Assembly: GCA_035578175.1 (NCBI GenBank)
Contig: JAQMRL010000006.1
Span: 61,482,501-61,546,500 of the forward strand
Reading direction: 5' to 3'
Source of the DNA: Catonia carolina
Taxonomy: Eukaryota; Arthropoda; Insecta; Hemiptera; Achilidae
Length of the DNA stretch: 64,000 nt
Positions 19,441-31,246 of the stretch are shown here, piece after piece (position 1 is the first letter of the stretch; each line of letters begins with the position of its first letter). The notes below the pieces were generated by a model. That model was given only the letters and a program-made list of their open reading frames with translations. It did not search any database and was not told where the DNA came from. The position numbers and the translations under genes are program-made.

Positions 19441-20205
19441 TTCGAGAAATGACTGAAGTTTTCGTTACTTTACATAGTCTAAAATTATCCTTAACGAGGC
19501 AAAACCGTTTAATGTTTCCATATTTTTGACAGCGGATAGAACGTGATGAAAATTCGAGAAATGACTGAAGTTTACTTTACTTTACGTAGTCTAAAATTGT
19601 AGTAAAGGAGGCAGAAAACAGTCTAACGTTTCCATATTATTGACAACGGACGTAAAGTGATGAAAATTCGAGAAATGACTAAAGTTTACTTAACATAGTC
19701 TAAAATTGTCGTAAAGGAGGCAGAAAACAGTCTAACGTTTCCATATTATTGACAACGGACGTAAAGTGATGAAAATTTGAGAAATGACTAAAGTTTACTT
19801 AACATAGTCTAAAATAGTCGTAAAGGAGGCAAAACCTGTTTAATGTTTCCATATTGACAACGAACGTAAAGTGATGAAAATTCGAGAAATGACTAAAGTT
19901 TACTTAACATAGTCTAAAATTGTCGTAAAGGAGGCAGAAAACAGTCTAACGTTTCCATATTATTGACAACGGACGTAAAGTGATGAAAATTTAAGAAATG
20001 ACTAAAGTTTACTTAGCATAGTCTAAAATTGTCGTAAAGGAGGTAAAACCTGTTTAATGTTTCCATATTATTGACAACGAACGTAAAGTGATGAAAATTC
20101 GAGAAATGACTAAAGTTTACTTAACATAGTCTAAAATTGTCGTAAAGGAAGCAAAAACGGTCTAACGTTTCCATATTATTGACAACGGACGTAAAGTAAT
20201 GAGAA
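19441..20205 (+). repeat. Tandem array: seven units of ~105-114 bp
   Basis: Unit starts at about 19441, 19553, 19667, 19776, 19881, 19990 and 20098. Each opens GAGAAATGACTRAAGTT and carries CATAGTCTAAAATTGTCG, GTTTCCATATTATTGAC and CGTAAAGTGATGAAAA. Two subtypes exist. One has GGCAGAAAACAGTCTAACG with ACGGACG. The other has GGCAAAACCTGTTTAATG with ACGAACG. They are interspersed along the array. No coding frame is kept. Confidence 0.92.
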
Positions 20206-20813
20206 TATTTTTTCTGATTTCAATATTTTTCGTTAAAATAAATGTTTAAAATATACTCAAATTACGATGATTAGCAAACATCATTTCATTGTAAGTATTC
20301 TTTTACTGAAACGGTTTGTAAAAGAAATGATTTGCGATAATAAAAATGATTAATACTGAAGGTAATGAAATGATGATTAAAGCAATAACTTTAAAAGTAA
20401 TTACGTGAATTACTATTTTAAAATGTAGACGATATTGATTTATGTATTTTTTTTATCTATTATCCAGTTACATTACTTTCTAAAGATAAAATAGCTGAAG
20501 CTATAGAATCCCTGAAGCTACATTTTGTAATTAAGTAATGTGTATAATAAGAGATAAAATACTATATCGTACCTTATTGATCGTTCAATAGCTATTATTT
20601 TTAACTGACTATACCCTGTTAAACACATTACTTAATATAGCAAAGCTCGTGAATCTTTTGCAATATGAAATTGCAATACGTATACAAAACTAATATTGTA
20701 AATTGAGTTGGAGGAGTTTTTACTTAGGTTATTCTAAGGTAGTAGGGACGTTTGTTAATTAAATGGAATATTTTTCAGTACTATTTTCTCTGTAATAATG
20801 TAAAATAGTATTC
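20206..20813. other. No recognisable feature
   Basis: AT-rich spacer after the tandem array. Nothing assignable. Confidence 0.45.
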
Positions 20814-21795
20814 CTTTTACTTTCTCTTGCCTGTATGAATATATAGAAAGGAAAGTATTGATTTTATGTCGATTTTTCGAAATCGAGTTTTCACCGGATA
20901 TACATTTTTTCAGACGCCCTGAGCCCAAAAAACATGTTTTTTACGTTTGGTCGTGGTGTGTGCGCGTACGCGTGTGTGTGAGAACAAAATATCTCAAGTA
21001 ACGAAACATTGTACGAAGTTGAAACTTAAAACTTAAGTTTGATACCACTAGAGGACTCGACACGATCATTTTCGTCAAAATCGGTCAACCGGAAGTAGTA
21101 GTTAATTCGTGTCATTTTTTACTTTTTTGTGATTTTCTCAAAAACGGCTCCTATGATTTTTTTAAAAAATCGCCTCATTTACTACATTTTTTATGATCTA
21201 CAAGAAAGGGTAGGCACCATGTCTGCTGAAATTCTTGGGGAGGCTGTTCTCTGGTAGAAAAAAAGGTTTTTTTGTTAAGATTTCGGCCTTAATATGCATT
21301 TTAGGGCAAAACAGTATAACATAAAAGTGTAGACAATTCAAAAATCTTCAACTTGTATTTTAAACATCTTTGTATAGGCTAATGTTTAGTTTAGTGGTAC
21401 TTCGTGATTTTATGTTTTTCATGAAAATTGTAAAAAATGGATACCTATCTTAAAAAATGAATTTTTTAAGATTTCGGCCTTTGTATTAATTTTACGATAA
21501 AAGTGTATTTAATTAAATTTATAGAAAATTAAAAGATCTACGACTTTTATTTAGATCATTTTTCTGTAGAGAGTCTAGTTTAGCGTGAAAGAGTGATTTT
21601 CCGTGTTATTAAGCCAAACTAAGGTTGATTTTCATTTTGCATCATTCACTTATGATAAAAATAAGGGTATGTTTTTTGAAGTTAGGTTTTTTTGTTTATT
21701 TCTAATGTTTTATTACTAGGCCTAATGTTAGATTATGTTATTCATTATTTGCATTGGCAAGATAAAGTTGTGTGAGTGTTTCACACCAGATTCTT
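20814..21795 (+). mobile_element. Family C element, copy 6 (reference copy)
   Basis: Left end TTTTACTTTCTCTTGCC, right end GGCAAGATAAAGTTGTGTG and GTTTCACACCAGATT. ACTTTCTCTTGCC and GGCAAGA(G/T)AAAGT are inverted repeats. Outside the right one lies a further 6 bp stem, GTGTGA..TCACAC. Internal landmarks run in the standard C order. About 980 bp; no open frame of note. Confidence 0.88.
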
Positions 21796-22826
21796 TTTTT
21801 TAGTGTTAATTGGTTTTATTTGTACAGCGTGATGTGGTTTTAACTTGTAAGGTTGAGTGAGAATTTAAACAATTTAAGTTTAGTTTTGCTTTGAAATGCA
21901 ATGAGAGGTGGCCATCAGCACAAGGGAACTGTATAATGTAATAATATATTTTATTAATCATTGTCAAAATTAAATTGAATTAATTAATTAGGCTTGAATA
22001 ATTTAAATCGGTTAGTTAATTACGTTAAATAATATGCGGCGATTGCTCCAGACGATCATGTCAACATCAGCGGGGGCATTTCTGACAAGATGCCAAATAA
22101 TGAAGGTTTTCCTATATTGCAATTTCCCTACTTGTCATCTTATGACAAGTAACGTACCTCGGAGTAAAGTGGAGTGAGATTGTTGAAAATGGGGTAAGAG
22201 GAGATACAGGAAAGGGGTAGTGAGGGGTGAGGGATCGAATCTCACTTTTGACAGCTCACAAACTGCCAAATGTTGAATACCTAAAGTTTTCAACTTTCTT
22301 TAGTACAGTACTGAATGAAACCAAAAATTATTCGTTTTCTGAAAGTTTTCATCTTCATATTTTTTTATTTGATGAGTAGTAAGTTATTTTTCAATTAGTG
22401 ATGTCTGAAGACCTATTGAAAAATATTTGAGACCTTTTATAACAGGTTATTATTTTTATCACTAACATTACAGACACGACTTTAACAGAATATTCACAAA
22501 TTTCATTCGGATTCAATAAAAATTTCTTTATTGGAATTAATGTAAAATCACATTTTCATCTGTCATAGTTTATAAAATTGACAGATTCACTGTAACGTAG
22601 ACATTTCTATCGTAAAACATTTTTTTTTGAAATTTATTGTGACTAGTCTAAGACTAGTTTTTAGTTAATGTTCGATATTATGATACACTATTTATAAAAT
22701 TTACTATTCATTGATATTTAACAAAACACTTTAAACTATATACAAGTAACTATTAACTAACAAATTAATAACTTAATACTGTTCATTACACCAGTTTAAA
22801 TGGTTTTACACGAGAATGTCTCCTAT
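21796..22826. other. No recognisable feature
   Basis: Contains a somewhat GC-richer part at 22040-22260 with small inverted motifs (TTCTGACAAGATG / CATCTTATGACAAG). No gene call. Confidence 0.4.
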
Positions 22827-23656
22827 TCAGATCTGCGTTATCGAGTACCTGTATAGCTTCTTCACGTGGTGAAGAAGTCTGTCTTCATGACTCCTGGCAA
22901 ATTTCCGAATTACTTCGTTTATGGAATCCACTCCCAAGTCCCGGTGCAGGTCGTCGTTCCTAACATACCAGGGAGCGTTGACAATGCTTCTGAGAACTTT
23001 GTTCTGGAATCGTTGAATGATAAATTGGTTTGATGCTTTTGTACACCACAGAGTTGTATTCCGTAGGTCCACATGGGTTTTAATATTTGCTTGTATATTA
23101 GAAGTTTGTTAAAAGTACATAGTGAAGATTTCCTACCTATTAACCAGTAAAGTTTCTTGAATTTGAGATCGAGTTCTTTTCTTTTCTTTTTACATGTTCT
23201 TTCCAGCGAAGTTTTACATCGAGGGTCATTCCAAGAAATTTAGCTGTGTTTGAATATGGGACTTTTTCGTTGATATAAATAGGTAGTTACGGATATTTTC
23301 ATTTGTAAAATTTATATAAACAGACTTTGATTCATTTAATTTAATTTTTCATTTTTTGTCCATGTTTGCACTTGATTTACGGCACCTTGAAGCTTCATAG
23401 TTGATTCTTCTTCAGTTGTACCGACAGCTAAAACACACGTATCATCCGCAAAAGTTGCCACTGTTCTGTCATTAAATGTAGGGATATCACTAGTGTACAA
23501 GATATACAAAAGTGGTCCAACTACACTACCTTGTGGTACGCCACCTTTTATGGGATTTAGCCCTGAATACGCTTCCTCCTGTCTAACTCTAAAAAATCGA
23601 TCTGTGACCCAAGATTCGAGTATTTTACAGTAGACCATGGGGAGTAGTTTTTCCAT
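22827..23656 (-). pseudogene. Jockey-type LINE, broken ORF2 (reverse transcriptase to C-terminus)
   Basis: The minus-strand frame 23656-23336 carries reverse transcriptase motifs: GGVPQGSVVGPLLYILY at residues 38-54 and the catalytic ATFADDTCVL with Asp at 71-72. A second frame, 23072-22827, carries the Jockey-like C-terminal region with FQNKVLRSIVNAPWYVRND. The ~260 bp between them still reads as LINE sequence (FLGMTLDVKLRW, then KQILKPMW) when frames are changed, so at least two frameshifts break it. About 275 codons remain of the ~900 usual for Jockey ORF2. Endonuclease and early RT blocks are absent. It would have copied its own RNA into DNA at a chromosomal nick. Dead here. Confidence 0.92.
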
Positions 23657-23678
23657 TTTGTATAATCGTAAATGTATA

Positions 23679-24077
23679 TGCCCAAAACGTGCAGGTGGAG
23701 TGTTATTTTAATTGCACTTTATCTGTTTGGTCCAGCTAAAAAAAAATAGTTCTGTTTCTTATCACATAGTCAGCCACTTATATGACTGAACTATTTAAAA
23801 ACAGAAGAGGTAGAGGTGTAAAAGACACTAGTCAGAGTTATCTCCTCTGAGAGTAATGAATTTCACTATGCAGCCAGACCCTGTGGTGAATGAAGTGAAG
23901 GTGTCATTTGCAGGGTGGAAAGTGAGTGCTTTTCGGAGGGCCTGGCATGCTGATAAGCATACTCTTTCAGCTCAGTGAGGAAGGCAAGGTAAACCACCTT
24001 ACTCTTTGTTTTTACTTAGTAAAACCTCTAGAGGTTCAAACCAGCCTTTCGGCTGTTGACCTAAACAACAACAACAT
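23679..24077 (+). mobile_element. SINE A copy, plus strand
   Basis: Starts TGCCCAAAACGTGCAGGTGG and ends GACCTAAACAACAACAACAT. Complete by landmarks, lying just upstream of the Jockey remnant's 5' break. Confidence 0.88.
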
Positions 24078-24604
24078 AATCTTAAAACATAAAAAATTAT
24101 TATACCAAACTAGAACATCACTCTATCATCTGGTTAAGAAAATACTTGACAGTATCATCTTAAAACTGATAACTTAACATTATCTACATAAATTTGTGTA
24201 TCTATCTTTTGAACAACGAGTTTATAAAGTTATTTTATTCTAAAGGTGCGTACCGACGCACGAGCGGAGCCGTTCGCGAACCGATCGTTGATTAAGACTG
24301 TACAAGACACGTCAAATTAGTTCCTTCATATCAAATGAGTTGATTTCGACAGGTGATAAATAAAAGTGAAGAAATCTAAAAGTTTCTGCTATATAGGAAT
24401 AATTTTAAGTAATTAGGATGCTATTAAGAAGCATTGAATTTATAAAAAACTTTTGATACAAATGTCTTAATATTATAGATTCTAAAAAATTATGTTATAT
24501 ACAGATAAGAGTTGCTATAAAAAAGAAACAATTGGCTGCCATATTAAAAAAATGGAGAGAACGTTCCTACAAAAATATCTTTTTTTGCTTTTGAAAAATA
24601 CCCA
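24078..24604. other. No gene; possible transposon tip at 24241-24290
   Basis: The GC-richer segment TAAAGGTGCGTACCGACGCA resembles ends of some insect DNA transposons, but I found no inverted partner within the window. Confidence 0.35.
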
Positions 24605-25022
24605 AACAGGTAGGTATAGTGTTAAATTATTTGCACTCGATCTGCTAGTTCCAGGGCTACAAAAAATAGGTCTTTTTTATCACATGGTCAGTCAATTATA
24701 TGACTGAATCATTTAAGAACAGAAGCGGTACAGGTGTAAAAGACACTTTTTATAGTCAAGAGTTATCTCCTCTAAAAGTAATGAGTTTAATTCTATATTA
24801 TATAAATTATTATACTATATACAACCAGACCCTTTGTTAAATGAAGTGAAGATGTCATTTCTAGAGTGGGAAGTAGATGCTTTTCATAAGACCTGGCATG
24901 CTGATAAGCATATACTTTTCCACTAAGGGAGGTAGGTAATTGTAAACCTTCTCACTCCTCGTTTTACTAAGAAAAGTCTCTAGAAGTTCAAATCAGCCTT
25001 TCAGCTGATGACCTGAACAACG
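24605..25022 (+). mobile_element. SINE A copy, plus strand, with small insertions
   Basis: Head ACAGGTAGGTATAGTGTTAA, then CAGAAGCGGTACAGGTGTAA, and an AT-rich insertion around 24790-24825 within the CATTATACAGCC block. The tail is ACCTGAACAACGAC. More diverged than its neighbours. Confidence 0.82.
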
Positions 25023-25068
25023 ACAGCTTGTGAAAAATGTTAAAGATTAAATTTTTTTTTAATCCATA

Positions 25069-25349
25069 ATTTATGTAGGTACGTTGCAGTCTGCTCAATA
25101 AAAGAACAAAAACAACTCATTTCCCAATAAGATGAGAATGATGTGTAAATGAAGTGTAGTCATATATAGACTCAGGCCGACCATTCCTGAGAGAGTAGGT
25201 AAATTTAAACCCACCCATCAAAATTACTGTCTAGTATTTAAATCCGTATAAAAGTAACTACCTTTTCAGGATTTGAACCAGGAACCTTCGTCTCCAAAAA
25301 TCAGCTGTTAAACCGACGACTTTATCGCTAGACCATCTCGGTGGGTACA
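25069..25349 (-). mobile_element. SINE B copy, minus strand
   Basis: Inverted B box GGATTTGAACC at about 25270, with a deletion removing the CAGCTGACTCGCGG stretch near the A box. Ends CATCTCGGTGGGTAC. Confidence 0.8.
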
Positions 25350-26870
25350 CAAGTTTGAAATAAAAGTGAATTTTAACCGGTTGTTGAGTTCCTATTACTA
25401 GTAAAGTAGTTTTAAGCTGTTTTCTATAAATTATGAATTGATCTGAATAACCAAAAAATCTGGTTCTTCAAATTGTACAAATGATCGAACCTAGAAGAAA
25501 TTGCCTATCAGAAAGAAGTCCATTGAGGGCAGCAATTCGCCTTCTTTCTTAACGTACATTGACCATCGTTATTGCACCAGCGGTTTCGTACTCCATTGAT
25601 CCTATATTACACATGAATTCGTAAAGAAGTTGCACATAAAAATTTTGTATTCTTTTATTATTAATAATCTTATAGAGAAATGATCAATAGGCTATATACA
25701 GAACAAGATAGTAAAAAGTGTTCTATGCGCATGCGCTGACCAAAGAGTGGGTAAGAGTTCCCAGTCTACCTAATTCTTTGTGATGTGGGAGCAGCGACAG
25801 CGATGATTAACACCTGAACGGCAGTAGGGGAATATTATCGATGCACAGGAGTGGAAAAAACGAAGACATTACAAGCAGGGCAAGTCACGCCTTTTTTTTA
25901 AATTGTAAAAGATAATAGTCTGAAATTCTGATGAAATACAAAGTTTGAAAAATTAACATCTGAAATAGACGATAAACAATATAAATAGACAATTTTGGGG
26001 AGGTGTTACAAGGTTAAATTAAAAAACAAAATCCTTGTTATTAGGAGATGTTATTTTATTTTACGTGTTGTTAAAGAAATTGGAATAAACGTAATAAAAC
26101 GTAAAAAAGGGCGAGAAAAGACACGTCATTATCCATCAAGTAGTGAAAAAAAACAAAAGGAAAAGTTAAAAAGCTGATAGGATTGGATAAGTTTAAGAGG
26201 TCGTTTTAGTTTTATGGTCCAATAAAAACCTCTTTTACTAAACAGAATCCTGTTTGCTTCTAGAGCAATTTAATTCCCTGGTAGTGTCAAAAACGGAAAC
26301 ATTTTATTTATGCGTTTGAGACATGCACACAGACATAACATGATACAAAGAAATTGTTTACAAGGGTGTACGCAGGCGTTCTTAAATCGATTACCCATTT
26401 TGATTACATTTTATGTTCAACGGTATTGTTGTTTATTTCAACACCACTTTTTGCGTCATGGAATTAAGGTCCATGGTATTTTGATAGCTAATATTAAACT
26501 CAGGAAGTTATATCGGTTAATAAAAAAAAACACAGATTAACTTATGTGAAAAACTGCCCTCTCTTAAGTCATTCTTAGTCATTGTGGATTTTTTTATGTC
26601 TGAGAAAAGGCTTAAAATATTTTGTTAAATTTTTAATTACCGGTTCAATATTTGCGTCGGATAATCCAATATTAAATATGAAATTTGTACCAATTTTTTG
26701 ATTTACTTAATCTTCTTTTTCAAAACTTCAAACCAAAGTAGTTTACTCGATAATTTATGTATTTATTCCATCACCTATATTAATGACAATGAGTACAATT
26801 TCTTAGTTAACTAAACAGAAATTACTTTCCTGAATTAAGCATAGCCTGTGCTCAGGAAAGGACAGTGATA

Positions 26871-26911
<41 letters not shown>

Positions 26912-27367
26912 TTATTATATAAAGTTGTCAATAACTTATGAATAACTAACAAGAATTTTTTTAATTACAAAATAAATTAATTCATTAGTTATTACTTTAC
27001 TATGGATGAGCTCAACCAACTCCCAGACCAACCAAGTATTTTTTAAGTCTATATTTTTAATGAAACCTATCGATGCAGTAAAAAATAGTTTACCTAAGTC
27101 AGAAGGCAAACAGTTAAAAAATTTGGTGCCATATAATCTAACACCCTTTTAACTCCTGATGTATTTCGTTTCACTTCAATGGGCAATTGAGCCTCAACTC
27201 TTATTTAGTTATAATTGATCTAAAAGAGTAATAATTTTTTTTATTCTTATAACAACTCCAGAGGGCTTTTGGACTATAAGTTGAAGACTTGGATATCTCC
27301 ACCTGGTGAGATGCGTTCAAATTATGAATGTTGTTGACGGTTGTAGGGTTGATATATTCAATATGAA
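25350..27367. other. No gene; (AAT)n microsatellite at 26872-26910
   Basis: Two kilobases with no repeat family match. Small basic frames at 25995-26177 and 26310-26540 have no motif. The segment 25715-25830 (GCGCATGCGCTGACC and downstream) is GC-richer and single-copy here. Confidence 0.4.
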
Positions 27368-27369
27368 TA

Positions 27370-28297
27370 CGAGGTGTGGCTATTAAAAAACGAGACTGAC
27401 GTTGTAAAAAATTTAATTTTAATTTTATACATAATCACTTATTGTCACCTTCAAGTACACTCCTTCTCTATCCCTACAACGCTCTATGCGAAGTTTCCAT
27501 TGTTGGAAACAGTGCTGGAAGTCATCTCCTGTCAGCTCCTTCAGGACACGTGCCGCTTTTTCTTTTACAGCTTTTACAGGCTCAAATCTTGTCTTTTTTG
27601 ATGCAGATTTCACCTTAGGGAACAGGTAGAAGTCACATGGTGCACGATGTGGTAAACAACGTGGATGTTCTAACACTGAGATGCTGTACTTGGCTTGACA
27701 GATAACGCGGAATGAGCTGGCGCATTGTCTTGGTGAAGAACCCATGATTTGTCCTTCCACATTTCGGGGCGTTTTTCCTTACTTTTTGACGTAGTTTAGA
27801 AAGTACCTCAAGGTAGTAATATTGATTAATTGTTTGACCTTCAGGAACCCAGTGAAGGTAAAAAATACCATGGATATAAAAAAAACAATCATCATTGCTT
27901 TAAATTTTGACTTGCTCATTCGAGCTTTTTTGGATCTCGGTGAAGTTCGGCTCTTCCAGTGCCATGGATTGGCGTTTCGTTTCCGGATCGTAAGTAAAAA
28001 AATACATTTCATCACATGTTATTATCGTTTCCAAAAAATTTGGGTCATTTTAAATCGCGTACAAAGTGTCAGTACAAACATTTTTGCGAGCTTCATTTTA
28101 AACATTTGTTCAGCACGTGTCCTGAAGGAGCTGACAGAAGATGACTTCCAGCACTGTTTCCAACAGTGGAAAATTCGCATGGAGCCTTGTAGGGACAGAG
28201 AAGGAGTGTATTTTGGAGGTAACAATAAGTGATTATGTATAAAATAAAAACAAAATGTTTTACAACGTCAGTCTCGTTTTTTAATAACCACACTTTT
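27370..28297. mobile_element. Mariner (DD34D) foldback element, ~928 bp
   Basis: Left end CGAGGTGTGGCTATTAAAAA after TA at 27368-27369. The right end is the decayed inverted form, TTTTTAATAACCACACTTTT. Arms 27370-27552 and ~28114-28297 are reverse complements with scattered mismatches. Both carry the 3' end of the transposase gene. The right arm has replaced the original 5' end, joining at the CACGTG site where the arm reads GCACGTGTCCTGAAGGAGC. Confidence 0.9.
27440..28112 (-). pseudogene. Mariner transposase, N-truncated and frameshifted
   Basis: Minus-strand catalytic region of a DD34D mariner transposase, which cuts and rejoins the element at TA sites. The first Asp block survives as ITCDEMYFFTYDPETKRQS, with the usual Thr-Trp after Glu changed to Met-Tyr. 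The second block, HQDNAPAHSA, has its Asp codon at 27727-27729. The third, APCDFYLFPKV, has its Asp at 27632-27634. The DNA distance between the second and third Asp is 10 bases short of the 34-residue spacing because a segment after LSVK is deleted, shifting the frame. Another frameshift lies near 27950. The helix-turn-helix N-terminus is missing. The C-terminal QWKLRIERCRDREGVY is intact. Confidence 0.9.
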
Positions 28298-29019
28298 AAG
28301 AGGAAAATTGTTTTATGTTGGATGGGTTGATCCAGTTGGGACAGCCATATGACAAGTTGGTAGGTGAACTGAGTAGTCCACCAGCGTTATTAAGTCATAT
28401 AGGACTCCTCTTTTGATAATGGTTTTTTTTACTTGGCTGTTAGCTTGGTTGTTTTTCTTATGGTTAGTGTTTTTATTCGTTCTCCTTTTTATCTTTCCAA
28501 GCTGTAGGTGTGGTATCATTGCTAATCCCTGCACCAATTTACTTATAGGCATATGTAGTTAGCTAAGTGTTTTTCTTTTGACTTCCCCTGGATTTATGTC
28601 CCGATAGGTAAAAGCAGCGTTTCAAGGATTTCTATCTGTGGCTGAACTTCTTCAACTCATGTAGGTCGGCCCCACTTTCCTGTTAGTTCCTTTCATAGTG
28701 GTTGGGATGGCTGCAAGTGAGTGGAGGCCATCAATAAATTATAATAACTCAGGATTTTTTCTGCTTTTTGGTTTTTTTCCCAATACTTCATTATTTTCTC
28801 AGAAATCGCTGTTTTTCTTTTTTCTGAGAAGTTTTGTTCAATATTTATTTAGTCGTTTATGATTTGAGTTCTGCAGGAATTTTTAACGCAAATACTTCAA
28901 AGCCTCGTTTTTTCATCATAAGTATTTTGTATAAATTCTAGTTTCCTGTTTCCTGTCGTTGTTTGTAACTGATGTTCATTTTGATTTATCGCCAAAATGT
29001 CGAATATTTTATATTTCGT
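28298..29019. other. No recognisable feature
   Basis: Single-copy sequence in this window. The minus frame 28313-28552 has no motif. Confidence 0.4.
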
Positions 29020-29710
29020 CTATTTTAAAAATTGTCATCTTATCATTTTGTCCGTCTATCACAACCAGATGTCAGAAACTACAAGAGAGCAACAAACGGT
29101 TTTCGGATTCGTAATTTACAAAAAAAAGTTAATGGGCCTAAATTTGGTTTGAAGTTACGGTTTTGACTGGAAGTGGCTCAAAACTGGAAATCAAAAAAAA
29201 AGTCGGAATTTAGAAACGAAAATAGCGTCATGCGATTCCTCTTAAAGAGTAGATACAATCATTGGATTTAAAGTTCCGGTGGCCGGAAGTGGTGAAAAAC
29301 TGGAAGTCAAGAAATCAAAGTCAGAAACTACAAGAGATAGCAACAAACGGTTTTCGGATTCGTAATGCACACAAGAAGGTTGAGAGCCTGGATTGTGTTT
29401 GAAATTCCGGTTTCGACTGGAAGTCAAAAAAATCAAAGTCGGAATTTGGAAACAAATTAGTGTCATTCGATTTCTCTTAAAGAGTAGATGCAGAAATCAT
29501 TAAGTTTGAAGTTCGGGTATTGACCGAAGGTGGCTCAAAACTGGAGTCAAGAAATTAAAGTCGGAATTTGGAAACAAAAATAGTGTCATTCGATTCCTCT
29601 TAAAGAGTAGATACGGGAATCACTAATGGTTTTACCATAAATGAAAGGTAGAACCTAACCCTTTTTTAAAACTGCCACCAGCCATGAGACGTGTCGTCTC
29701 ATGAAAGGCA
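29020..29710 (+). mobile_element. Family F, longest copy, with internal ~120 bp repeats
   Basis: Opens AAAATTGTCATCTTATCATT, CAACAAACGGTTTTCGG. Then three to four diverged units of GAAGTTCCGGTTTTGACTGG, AAGTCGGAATTTGGAAAC, GATTCCTCTTAAAGAGTAG. It closes CACTAATGGTTTTACC and CCATGAGACGTGTCGTCTC. The 60064 copy shares both ends. No coding frame or terminal inverted repeat was seen, so the class is unknown. Confidence 0.75.
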
Positions 29711-30915
29711 TTTTGTTATTCTATTTTTATTCATTATTTTATGTTATTAAAAAATTCCGCACTTATTTGTATGATAGATTCTTATATCGTTCGACGTATA
29801 TGTCATTTGATTTTAACCTTCTTTTCCCTGATTTTAGCTCATTTGACCCATATTTGTTTTTGTGGATTTTTATATTTGTTTTCAAAAGTTCTTGCATTGG
29901 ACTTTTGTCGTAAGAATCGTTTCAGTTCTGTAGATAACGACCGATTAAAAATTGGGTAGTGTCGTCGCAGTTTACTGTTTTGAAAATGTTTTCTTTACAT
30001 TTTATTATTATGTAGGCCTATTAATATCGTGAAATAATGAATTCCGTTACATTTTCAGGAAATCCAAATTAGGTGCAGGTTTTTTAAAAAAATAAAATTA
30101 CTGACAGATTAAGTGCTGCAAGAAAAAATTTAAATACAAAAGTAACATTTTGAATTTACTTTGATCTCTGCGATGTGTCCTGTTTTTTAATTAATTTTTT
30201 AATAATTATATTTCCTCTTAACGAGTTGAACCATTGCTTGGTGTAAAATATAATGTTTTACAGTTGTCTCCTGTAAAAATATGATTTAAAAAACAATTCA
30301 AACGAATTCGGCTAGAATTTTTAAGAAATTCCGTGTAGTACTCCCGCTTAATAACCGCAGGAAATGTAATATGTGTGACAGTAAAATTAATTAAAAAATT
30401 AGCCGTTTTGTTATGTCTTTGTTTGAATTCAAGAAATGTTTTAGTATCTTGAATCGTATTAAATACAATTCACAAATTTTAAATTAAAAAACATTTTATA
30501 CATTAAAAAAAAAAAAAATAATTCACAAATTTTGTGATAAATGTAGTTTTATTTTAGAATACATTTCATAATCCTCAACAGTTCTACAGCGTTGTTGTAA
30601 TTTCAGGTCGATCTTAACGGGCAATCTACCATTATTTTACTAATTTTTAATTTTATGTGGATAGACATAGAACTAGCTATATTTAAATTAAAATGGCTTA
30701 AGAAAAACTAGAGTTACTAATAAAATAGAAAAAAAACATCAAGCGTGAGAGAAAAAAGTCATTTAAAATGATAGATCCGTATTATGTCATCGTAAGAATT
30801 TCTAGCCTCATGTTACAATATAAACAAAATTTCAAATATTTAGGCTTAAAGGATTTGAGTATTTTCTTGAAGTGTTATTGGAATTCAGATTTATATGTAG
30901 ATTGAATATTTTAGT
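29711..30915. other. No recognisable feature
   Basis: T-rich and A-rich spacer. Overlapping plus frames at 29701-29959 are composition-driven (Phe, Leu, Ser). Confidence 0.45.
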
Positions 30916-31246
30916 ATATTTTTTTATCCCTAATGTTTGTACGTGTCAAGCTGTTCAATTCAGAACAATAAGCAACCCCAAGACTCAATGAGATAAGAAT
31001 GATGTGTATGACTTGTAAATGAGGTCCAGTCTTGTACAGATCCAGGCCAACCATTCGTGAGATAGTATGGTTAATTAAACCCCAACCATCAAAGTACATC
31101 CCTAACCAATGTCTAGTATTCAAATCCGTATAACAGTAACTACCTTTGCTAGGATTTGAACCGGGAACCTTCGTCTCCAAAAATCAGCTGTTAAACAGCT
31201 GACTTACGGCGACAACTTTACCTTTAGATCAATCCGGTGGGTCGTT
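30916..31246 (-). mobile_element. SINE B copy, minus strand
   Basis: A-rich tail as ATTTTTTTATCCCTAATG, B box GGATTTGAACC, head ATCAATCCGGTGGGTCG. Lies 11 bp from the left end of a pogo-type element. Confidence 0.88.

Noticed and set aside
19441..20205. A CRISPR-like array, because of regular spacing
   Set aside because: The whole ~109 bp unit repeats. There are no unique spacers, and the window is eukaryotic in character.
20814..21795. Family C as a Helitron
   Set aside because: A one-sided terminal hairpin is present, but there is no CTRR 3' end and no consistent A/T insertion site.
24241..24290. Left end of a DNA transposon (TAAAGGTGCGTACCGACGCA)
   Set aside because: No inverted right end or target duplication found. 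The same holds for TAAAGGCCATTTCACATTGG at 62640.
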